The notes below the pieces were generated by a model. It did not search any database. It was given only the letters and a program-made list of their open reading frames with translations, and was not told the origin of the DNA. A stretch of DNA of 64,000 nt from Nilaparvata lugens (Eukaryota > Arthropoda > Insecta > Hemiptera > Delphacidae). Location of the stretch: assembly GCF_014356525.2 (NCBI RefSeq), contig NC_052508.1, forward strand, positions 37,773,113 through 37,837,112, read 5' to 3'. Numbering within the stretch: the stretch's first letter is position 1; each line of letters starts with the position of its first letter. The position numbers and the translations under genes were made by a program. Below, one piece after another: positions 55,345-64,000 of the stretch.

Positions 55345-58270
55345 CATGTGTCATAATCTTACTCCAAGGGGGGGGGACACGGAAATATATAACTTGAATT
55401 ATATGACAAGGAACTAGGATTATAATCGTTTAACCATAAGTACGATTGCCTCGTATGGTAGGTCTTACCTTGTGTTGGCGAATGTTGCAGCCTATTTTGC
55501 TCCGTAGAGAGGGGAGGACGTACAGTAGAAAAGTAATTGATAGTTAAAATGGTCAGATTAAATAGAATAATTGAACAATTATAGTACTTGAGGTTATGAT
55601 TTAACGATAGGTAGTTGTAGGTTAGGTCGACCAACCTTTGTTTAATCGGATTGTCGATATCACTTAAATCAGAGTATCTAAGTAGAATGACTGGTGTATG
55701 GATGTAATAGATTGGAAAAGTTAATTTGCTCAATAGAGGGTTTGGCGGTCTACAAAGGTAGCCGAAGTAAGGGACCTGAATTTCTAACTTAATGCTGTAG
55801 GTGGTTATAATATGGTGAGGTGGAATTAAATTCAATTTAATAATAAAATGCAGTTCAACTTGAACCTGCTGAGTGTAAATTATGCTGTCACTAGGATCAG
55901 ACAGAGATAGTAATTTTGGAGTGAACCTTTTCTCCAAATGATGACTAATATATCCAGAATCCAATAATTGTGCCGTAATTTGGAAAGATATTAGACCGCA
56001 TGAAACAACAGACAGAATGGCAAATCCATGCGAACCAGGCCTCTGATAAGTACTATAGGTTGTATGAGAGCAAAGTGCTGAACCAAAATAGTAAATATTT
56101 CGAGTACCGAGTTTAATTCTAATGTTGTCTAAACGATCTACTACCTCTCTTTGCGACGTTGATCGGCTAATGATGTAGGATTCACTTCACCTCGGTGTGG
56201 TAGGCTAGTGGAAGTCGATTTATTATTTGATTCTGCGGGATACTCTCAATGAAAGAATTTATTACTTGATAAGAAAATCGACCACCATTTACCACCAGAA
56301 GAAATAATAGTCTAATGATAGATACTATACTCGCTAATGTCTGACTATTGCAGAACAGGATGTGTCCTGAATGATCAATGTGTGTCAGTCGAGAAAGAAC
56401 GAATTTGGAGGTATAATGAAGTAAACCCAGTTTAATAAAACGGTAAAATGGATATATTCTGAAGGATATACTTTTACAACAAATATGGAATAAATTAATG
56501 AACAGATTATGTAAATTATAGCTTTCAATAGATACAGAATGAAGATTGGTTGACAGCAGATTTGAATCTTTAAATTATAAATATTATATAAAAAGTTCGG
56601 TACTCTTCAATTAAACAAAATAAAATGGTTAATAGCCCTTTGGAAAGGGTCATAAACTGAACTAGTTAAACAAGAAAAAAAAGTTAATATAAAATGGTGA
56701 TTCAGGGAATAGAACAAATTAATAATTAAAATTACTCTCTGGGTGTGGTTTCGCCTAAGGAAAATAGACCTTTTGGCTAAGTACAGCTTAGATATTTAAA
56801 TTTATTTAATACTAAGGAAAATTAATTACGATAACTTTTGCACCCTTAATACTATAGTCATGACTTTTCCAAATGGACGAATTTATACGCTGTACAATTT
56901 TCGCAGATTTACGGGGATCCCCTTTTATATATTCGAATAACTTACGTAGACTTTTGTTTCCGTTTTTTGGTTTTCGAAATATATTCGGCCGTAGAATATA
57001 TCGTTCCGGCTGGATCCTTTCACGTGGCGAAAAAGGTTGAGCAGACTTCACTAATATAATTTCGGGGTTTATTTAAATGAAATTGAAAATCTTAGTATCA
57101 CAGTTATTATAGGAACTTTGGAACAACTTTTTTAAAACAAAAACGAAGATTGAATTACATTAAACAGAAATTAAAGCTTTTGAACAATTAGGTACGTGGA
57201 CTAGGTCTGCATCCTACCGATGATCCTTGCAAAAATGGCCTCGAGTCTTCTCTTCTAATTTTCACTTGAATTTCTTCTTCAAATTTTATCTCGCCAAATT
57301 TACATATTAATTCGGGATTGGTCCGATTCTGTGACGTAACCAATACGCTGAATGGGTGGTGTCACTGTGTCCAACTTTAAAGCTTTTAAATAGGGCGAAA
57401 TTCCTGATTTTAAGTTGTTCCAAATTATCATTTAGTTTTTATAATTATAATAATACACAAATAAATAATAGAATTTGTCTATGATGATATGCATTCAAAA
57501 TTGGCTTCGATGAATAGCTAATGATTATAGAACATAGACATGCTTTTATAACATAAAGTAGACATAATATAAGAATATATATGCTTATAACAATAACGAA
57601 CACAATAATAAATAAATATTTCTTCCTTTTTTTGTTTATATGGTTTTTTATATGCTAGAATATCGACCCTCAATCGTCATATATGGCTAAGCTAACTTGT
57701 CTACATATTTTTAACAAGTATATATTTTTTTGATAGTTCAATAAATAAATATTCGGGCCTATTTGGCACAGAAATGAAAGTATAAAAAATGAAAAAGTTA
57801 ATAATATATAATTTTTATGATCGATCTTTAGTCGAACTGCCTTCTCAATTTGCTACTTGTTAACGAGTTAGCCTTGGTCTGTTTTAGGGTTATGTTTTTG
57901 TTTCAAAACTAACCTTCAAATATAATTTTACTGATCTAATCCATAAACATACAAACATATACGGTTTTTTCCATTGACAAATTTTGAAAGGTATACAATT
58001 ACTGATTTCCTGCTTTGTAGGTTAGATAACAGTCGTCTATCTACCTCAGATAAGATTGTATTGTTTTTACGGTGATGGAAATTATTTCGTTCTCATACTA
58101 GCCTATGAATGAATTTATTGTGTATTTTGAGGACTGTACAATCATTGGTACGTCACAACTGAAACTAAAAAATTTTATGATGTGAAATATTGTATTCGTT
58201 GCCAACCACATATATCTCATAAGAGAGGCTTTTGTTCTTTTGAGAATGTAAATAAAGCTGTATTATTATA
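55345..58270. other. Long intron stretch without recognised gene
   Basis: AT-rich. A minus-strand open frame of 201 codons at 55359-55964 is rich in Leu/Ile/Tyr/Ser/Pro and shows no family motif; I do not call it a gene. 56800-57400 has a higher CpG content and may be a repeat end, unclassified. Confidence 0.4.
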
Positions 58271-58362
58271 CCGGGTGATTCAAAAAGGACTTTACAACTT
58301 TGAAAATTCCTATAAATCTTATTAAACAAGGCACACAGCTGGTTCTGGTGTTGATTTAAAGG
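58271..58362 (+). mobile_element. Short relic of a mariner-type terminal repeat
   Basis: CCGGGTGATTCAAAAAGGAC resembles Tc1/mariner DD41D-type ends in this window (CAGGGTGATTCA). Only about 90 bp survive before repeat G begins. Confidence 0.4.
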
Positions 58363-58455
58363 AGATCGAAATTGTTCGTGTCGGATCCTTATAGGGGAAG
58401 GACATTAAGTTCCAAATTTCAAGTCATTTCGTTAATTGGGAGATGAGATATCGTG

Positions 58456-58547
<92 letters not shown>

Positions 58548-59166
58548 GACCAATACCCAAAAACTACTTTTTTGGACTCAGGGGACCTCGAAACTTATAG
58601 AAATTTACAAATTGGGGTAGCTTAATTTTTTCGGAAAGCAATACTTTCCTTACCTATGGTAAGCCAGTCTGCTTCTCCACACATCTGTGTAATCACTTGT
58701 CAGCTGATTTATAATGAATAATTCTATAGTCTGATTTTTACTTTCCTTGCCCTATTACCATAGGTAAGGCAAGTATTTCTTTCCGAAAAAAATGAAGCTA
58801 CCCCAATTTGTAAATTTCTATACGTTTCGAGGAAATTTTTTGATTAAATTGTATCTGAAGCCTGATAATTGGAAATCTAAATCTAAATGCTTAGTCGGGG
58901 CGGAACTCCAGAAATTTTTACAGATATTGGACTTGTGGCAGTTGATAGAGCTTATCGATGACTATTCTAGGTATAACTTTAATCAAAATCGTTGGAGCCG
59001 TTTTCGAGAAAATCGCGAAAAACCCTGTTTTTGACAACATTTTCGTCTTTTTAGCCGCCATCTTGAATCGCATTTGATCGAAATTGTTCGTGTCGGATCC
59101 TTATAGGGGAAGGACATTAAGTTCCAAATTTCAAGTCATTTCGTTAATTGGGAGATGAGATATCGT

Positions 59167-59215
<49 letters not shown>

Positions 59216-59463
59216 GACCAATACCCAAAAACTACTTTTTTGGACTCAGGGGACCTCGAAACTTATAGAAATTTACAAATTGGGGTAGCTTAATTTTTTC
59301 GGAAAGCAATACTTTCCTTACCTATGGTAAGCCAGTCTGCTTCTCCACACATCTGTGTAATCACTTGTCAGCTGATTTATAATGAATAATTCTATAGTCT
59401 GATTTTTACTTTCCTTGCCCTATTACCATAGGTAAGGCAAGTATTGCTTTCCGAAAAAAAATT
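58363..59463 (+). repeat. Two-unit tandem duplication of repeat G with a MITE scrap
   Basis: Units starting GATCGAAATTGTTCGTGTCG at 58363 and 59076 are almost identical and include the same chimeric junction: family G end ACCTATGGTAAG joined to GCCAGTCTGCTTCTCC (right arm of the foldback MITE), then CTTTCCTTGCCCTATTACC. The CA run is 80 nt in the first unit and 43 nt in the second. Confidence 0.85.
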
Positions 59464-59559
59464 AAGGTACCCCAATTTCTAAATTTCTATACGTTTCAAG
59501 GTCCCCTGAGTCCAAAAAAGTTGGTTTTGGGTATTGGTCTGTGTGTGTGTGTGTGTGTT

Positions 59560-60364
59560 GCCGTGCTACCAATTTATCCTAAATAGGTTGGATAGCATTT
59601 CTCACCTATTAACCTAAAGGAAGTTATCGGCTCCAAAATGGTAGATTCTTGATAAATTATGAATGGATCTATTGCTTATGAATGAGAAATCCAGTTTTCA
59701 GAGCAAACCAACTTATAATCTTCAGAAGAATTTTGGCAATATACAACACAAATTCACAAAACAATACCTTACAACACTTAAACATAATATAGCATCATTA
59801 CAAGCTAAAATACTTATCCATTTATATAGTTCAAAACCATGGCTATAGGCTTGTAGACACACAAATCAAATTATACAAAATTAGAACACCATAAAACTGT
59901 TCAAAACTCAAATTAAGACATTATAAATTTCAATTAAACAGAAAAATATTCAGAGAGCACAAAATTAGAACACCATAGCAAGCCACCATTTTTTAGAGAA
60001 GGGCTAACAAGTACAGAGCAAAGCCACACCTCAAACCAGTGACGACGTTATGAACACGTCATCGATATTATATTCCAAAAAAATTATAAATTACAAGTTT
60101 AGAATTTACATTTTACATTTGTTCTCAATAAAACTTTATTTCGAAACTGTTATTTTAAATTATATATCCTCTATATTTATAATGATCTGTTAATTCTGTT
60201 AACTCTGTTTCGGTGATACCATGGAATGTGCAACACAATTATTTACGATAAATTCTCAGTTAAAAGTTGTCCGCATATCGATTACTCTGATATTTACTAT
60301 CAAGTTTTATAGATCTCGAATTGAAGATTCGATTTTAATCGAGAAAAAATGTAATATTACAGTG
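59560..60364. other. Intron, nothing recognised
   Basis: AT-rich. The phrase AAAATTAGAACACCATA occurs twice (about 59878 and 59961). No coding support. Confidence 0.4.
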
Positions 60365-61044
60365 TGTATGTGTGTGTATGAGTGTATGTGTGTCTGTGTA
60401 CACGATATCTCATCTCCCAATTAACGGAATGACTTAATGTCCTTCCCCTATAAGGATCCGACACAAACAATTTCGATCTAATGCGATTCAAGATGGCGGC
60501 TAAAAAGACGAAAATGTTGTCAAAAACAGGGTTTTTCGCGATTTTCTCGAAAACGGCTCCAACGATTTTGATTAAAGTTATACCTAGAATAGTCATCGAT
60601 AAGCTCTATCAACTGCCACAAGTCCAATATCTGTAAAAATTTCTGGAGTTCCGCCCCGACTAAGCTTTTTAGATTTAGATTTAATTTTAGATTTCCAATT
60701 ATCAGGCTTCAGATACAATTTAAACAAAAAATTTCAAATGTAAAAGATTGAGCATGAAAATCTCTACAATTAATATTTATTAACATTTTCACCTAAAATT
60801 CAAAATAAGCTCGAAATTCGAGAAAATGTTATTATTTCAATTGCAAACTGTTGGCAACTGTTGATTCTATTAGATGATTCACTATGAAGAGATAGCAGAC
60901 CTCGTGTGTCTCCAGCGTTATAGTCTGTCACCAGCTGGCTTAGATCTTTGCATAGTAGACTTGAGATGCGCGGGAACACTAGCGTCAGGTGATAAATTTT
61001 CATAACGGCAAGGAAAGTTGTGTGAGTGCGCCACACCAGATTTT
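60365..61044 (-). repeat. Repeat family G, copy 3 (inverted)
   Basis: Reverse complement of copy 1 from the CA/GT part (GTGTATGTGTGTGTATG) through CATCTCCCAATTAACGGAAT, TTTCGCGATTTTCTCGAAAA and CTTCATAGTGAATC-type text to GTGAGTGCGCCACACCAG. Confidence 0.85.
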
Positions 61045-61486
61045 TCAACTTTGTTTCAATGTATTAAGGACTGATTTGTTGAAATTAGGAGGAAATCATA
61101 AGGTGTCTATTTGATTATTAGCTTACACAGTGATGTTCTGTACTTCCCTGTGATACATATTCTCCAACGAGATTGCATAATAGCTCCACTATACTCGAGT
61201 AAATTTCATCAGACTAGAATATTCAAATGTTCAAATATTGAATCTCCACCCTGAGATCTAACATTTTGATTAATACGGATTTTACATAAATAATATAAAT
61301 GTTGTCACTTGTCATTCATTAATGTTAAAATGCTACTCTATTGGAACTATACTTTATACTTAATTTGTAAATTCCATTCTAAATTTTCTTGAAAACTATT
61401 TCAATTGCTCAAATTGAAGCATATATGAGTATGAGTTATCCAATATTTTTGACACTCTGTAATTGATCTAAAAAATTGTGCTTCAG
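61045..61486. other. UBA2 intron, nothing recognised
   Basis: AT-rich; ends in GTGCTTCAG, the acceptor of exon I. Confidence 0.45.
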
Positions 61487-61566
61487 GGAACCTGGAAGAG
61501 ATGATCCACTTTTCGAAGTTGTTGCTGATCCAGATTTGCTTAAACCAACAGAAGAGGCAGAATCGG
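61487..61566 (+). CDS. UBA2: UBA2 exon I (end of ubiquitin-fold domain)
   Basis: Encodes REPGRDDPLFEVVADPDLLK, PTEEAES. The FEVVAD core aligns with the FEVVGD strand at the end of the UBA2 ubiquitin fold; after it the protein enters its acidic, poorly conserved tail. Acceptor CTTCAG ends at 61486; donor G|GTAAGG at 61567, phase 1. Remaining C-terminal exons are beyond the window or too divergent to see. Confidence 0.9.
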
Positions 61567-62201
61567 GTAAGGAAAGAGAGGGGTTTTTGTATTCGGTGTG
61601 TGGCTAACGCAAGATAGTATCACTATTCATGAATAAATGATTCATTTAATGTGTACAGTTTACAACAGGTTTGCAGTATTGTTTTGTTCACGATAATCTA
61701 AGCATGCCTTTTTGCCAAGTTCGAGCAACGAGTGTTTCTTCTTCAACAATATTTTACCAGTATTAAACGTATCCAGATTTTTTCCTGTGAGGGAATCTCA
61801 AAGGGTTTAATAAATAGGTATTATACTTTGAAAATGAGCATTACAACTGAGATTAGTAATATTAGTTTTGACTCCATAAAACGTCAACAAGTGTGGTAAA
61901 TCAAATTTTTACGTGCACTAATGAACAAGGCAGCCATTTTGAACTCATGTTATGAAATTTTGGTTATAATTATGTAAATAAATTGGTTATAATTATGTAT
62001 ATAAGTATATTATGCTTATGAAAGTTATTACAAAAATATGTTGTGACATAAGTTTAAAATGTCTGTCTTATTCATTAAAACACAAACAGGGGGTGGCAGG
62101 CCTGAATTCTGCCGGGTCGGTTTATTGCAATTAGCTCCTTGAAATTTTAAGTTTTTAAAGTTTATTTCTTCGTTTATCGTGTGCTACAAATCAGTAAAAG
62201 T
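61567..62201. other. UBA2 intron, nothing recognised
   Basis: No coding or repeat support apart from short AT-rich text. GGGTGGCAGGCCTGAATTC at about 62090 is a small GC island. Confidence 0.4.
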
Positions 62202-63515
62202 GTACGGTTCTAAAAGTGAAAAGCGATCAAGAAATTCTTTGAATAATTATGTTTAGTTGGCACCAGAAAATATATTTTAGAATATTAGATAAAAAAGTTA
62301 TTTTGTTTACGCTTGAATCTACCATGGTCTTCCTCGTTTATTAGAAATCTCTCGAAAGCAATATCTCATTTATGTGTTATTAAAAACATGTTTTCAAATC
62401 GAAGACCACTGTTAAAAATTGTCTTATTTTCTATCAAGTGGTTTATTCAATCAATAAATTTAAATTATTTGTTTTTTGCCCAATTTTTCTCAGTTTCAAA
62501 ATTTCTTCGCAGTCATCTTTATCAATCGCATTAAAAACTTCCATCAATTCCTCCATTACAATCATTTTTACATTCAAATAATGATTCACTATAACCTAAT
62601 TTAATAATATTTATCGTCTACGGAAGCATTAAAAACAACCGTCGAAAAATAATTTACTGTAAGCTGTTTCCCCATCAAATCTTTACAGATGTCAAGTTAA
62701 TCCAAATTATTTGGTTTAAACCTCCTGCTTTGGAGGTTTAAACTTTCCCAGAGTTTAAACTCAATACAGAGATTAAACTAATACTGTGCAAACGGAATTT
62801 TAGTTAAAACCAAAAAAAATCCAGATTTGGTTTAAGCTTTAGCTTAAACGTACACTGTGCAAACGGCTATCAAGCTAAAGCTTAAACCAAATCTGGATTT
62901 TTTTTGGTTTTAACTAAAATTCCGTTTGCACAGTATTAGTTTAATCTCTGTATTGAGTTTGAACTCTGGGAAAGTTTAAACCTCCAAAGCAGGAGGTTTA
63001 AACCAAATAATTTGGATTAACTTGACATCTGTAAAGATTTGATGGGGAAACAGCTTACAGTAAATTATTTTTCGACGGTTGTTTTTAATGCTTCCGTAGA
63101 CGATAAATATTATTAAATTAGGTTATAGTGAATCATTATTTGAATGTAAAAATGATTGTAATGGAGGAATTGATGGAAGTTTTTAATGCGATTGATAAAG
63201 ATGACTGCGAAGAAATTTTGAAACTGAGAAAAATTGGGCAAAAAACAAATAATTTAAATTTATTGATTGAATAAACCACTTGATAGAAAATAAGACAATT
63301 TTTAACAGTGGTCTTCGATTTGAAAACATGTTTTTAATAACACATAAATGAGATATTGCTTTCGAGAGATTTCTAATAAACGAGGAAGACCATGGTAGAT
63401 TCAAGCGTAAACAAAATAACTTTTTTATCTAATATTCTAAAATATATTTTCTGGTGCCAACTAAACATAATTATTCAAAGAATTTCTTGATCGCTTTTCA
63501 CTTTTAGAACCGTAC
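62202..63515. repeat. 1.3-kb near-perfect palindrome, 644-bp arms, 26-nt loop
   Basis: The left arm 62202-62845 begins GTACGGTTCTAAAAGTGAAA. The right arm 62872-63515 is its inverse, with a single mismatch seen (GAGTTTAAACTC against GAGTTTGAACTC). The loop includes ACTGTGCAAACGGC. The same family occurs in single orientation at 31690-31950. It may be a foldback transposon or an inverted duplication; an assembly artefact is possible. Confidence 0.9.
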
Positions 63516-63569
63516 AGCTTACAACTCTGTTGATTTTGAACAAGAACAAGAAAATTCTAAAATAGTAGC

Positions 63570-63765
63570 TACATAACCTCAAATTACTGATGGTTTGTAA
63601 ACAAATAACAAATTTCCTGTAAAAATCAGGACATTCTATTACCAACTTAACGCTAAACTAGTTTAACTTAAACTGGATTAGTAAATGCACTGAAATACCG
63701 ATTCAAGTTTAAACTTTCGGATTAACTTAATCGAGTTTAGCAATCTATACTGTGCAAACGGCCCT
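63570..63765 (-). repeat. Dispersed repeat, same family as 19266-19490
   Basis: Reverse-complement match to 19266-19490 and ending ACTGTGCAAACGGCCCTT, the terminal phrase shared with the palindrome family. Confidence 0.7.
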
Positions 63766-64000
63766 TAAAGGCACAGATTTTTTCACTGGAAGACGAGATC
63801 AAATCACAAAATACACAAATCAACTCTATGACTCTAAAATTCGACAATGATAATCTAAGCCTAGTGCAACAAATAAAAGCCATGTCCACAACAATCGAAA
63901 CTTTAGAGGCTGACAACAGGGCATTACGTGATGAAAATCTTCTGCTTAGTGTTATTGTGAAGAATACCAACAATATAAAATATCATAATAAGAATTTGAA
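63762..64000 (+). CDS. LINE-type ORF1 coiled coil, partial at window edge
   Basis: An open frame running off the end: KAQIFSLEDEIKSQNTQINS, then ATTIETLEADNRALRDENLL-like heptads. It resembles the coiled coil of LINE-C ORF1 (VLEAENSVLRAENKSL). No ATG or zinc finger is visible; the upstream part is replaced by the dispersed repeat. Most likely a fragment of a LINE-C-like element, though a host coiled-coil exon cannot be excluded. Confidence 0.4.

Larger units (their letters stand above)
8647..61566 (+). other. UBA2: UBA2 gene locus (SUMO-activating enzyme subunit 2), partial
   Basis: Nine exons were placed by homology and GT/AG borders: 8647-8801, 18974-19261, 36906-36973, 38019-38237, 38798-38934, 45011-45228, 46740-46913, 50497-50579 and 61487-61566. 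Together they encode about 474 residues collinear with animal UBA2. With its partner SAE1 this protein adenylates SUMO, takes it as a thioester on its catalytic cysteine and passes it to UBC9 in the nucleus. Introns reach 17.6 kb, made largely of transposons. The first roughly 45 residues and the C-terminal tail with its nuclear localisation signal are outside the window. One internal exon between 38934 and 45011 is not found. Confidence 0.93.

Noticed and set aside
55359..55964. 201-codon minus-strand ORF
   Set aside because: Composition is that of translated AT-rich DNA, with no motif, no family resemblance and no splice or promoter context.
62313..62534. Identical 73-codon ORFs on opposite strands at 62313-62534 and 63183-63404
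   Set aside because: They are the two arms of the palindrome; no protein features.

Overview
The window reads as AT-rich, transposon-saturated intronic DNA from an arthropod nuclear genome. Spliced exons with GT/AG borders rule out a prokaryote. The mix of CR1/Jockey-like LINEs, DD41D Tc1/mariner, PIF/Harbinger and hAT elements and foldback MITEs fits a hemipteran such as a planthopper; that assignment is a guess from overall impression.

The only host gene I can support is UBA2, the catalytic subunit of the SUMO-activating E1 (SAE2). It lies on the + strand and occupies almost the whole window. Nine coding exons can be placed from 8647 to 61566, giving about 474 codons. They carry the catalytic-cysteine motif, both zinc-binding CxxC pairs and the start of the ubiquitin-fold domain. 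Splice phases match at every junction except one: the exon ending at 38934 (phase 0) cannot join the exon starting at 45011 (phase 1), so an exon of roughly 40-50 residues is missing or unrecognised. The N-terminal exon(s) and the C-terminal tail lie outside the window.

Layout. 1-8040: two decayed LINEs (LINE-A with a PHD-finger ORF1, LINE-B RT debris). 8647-8801: UBA2 exon. 8852-11304: DD41D mariner with about 475-bp terminal inverted repeats and a TA duplication. 11.3-12.66 kb: degenerate tandem repeat. 12668-17045: nearly intact minus-strand LINE-C. 18974-19261: UBA2 catalytic-Cys exon. 19.55-22.09 kb: element with a 47-bp minisatellite and an antisense retropepsin ORF. 22092-30227: two almost identical head-to-tail copies of LINE-E. 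30.48-31.06 kb: second minisatellite element. 32496-33721: hAT remnant. 34589-36602: two foldback MITEs, one holding a PIF/Harbinger relic. 36.9-38.9 kb: three UBA2 exons. 39.4-43.9 kb: repeat family G and LINE-H. 45.0-50.6 kb: three UBA2 exons with nested repeats. 50.6-57 kb: poorly classified repeats and a LINE fragment. 58.3-61.0 kb: more family G with a tandem duplication. 61487-61566: last UBA2 exon seen. 62202-63515: a 1.3-kb near-perfect palindrome. 63762-64000: the edge of another LINE-type coiled-coil ORF.

The most interesting observation concerns LINE-C and LINE-E. These are clearly diverged from each other, but both encode an ORF1 with a FLYWCH-like zinc finger, a coiled coil and an SGNH-esterase fold. 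In both, the end of ORF1 carries the heptamer T TTT TTA in the zero frame. The -1 frame from that point is open into the endonuclease/reverse transcriptase ORF2, and ORF2 has no ATG before its endonuclease domain. This looks like -1 programmed ribosomal frameshifting in non-LTR retrotransposons.
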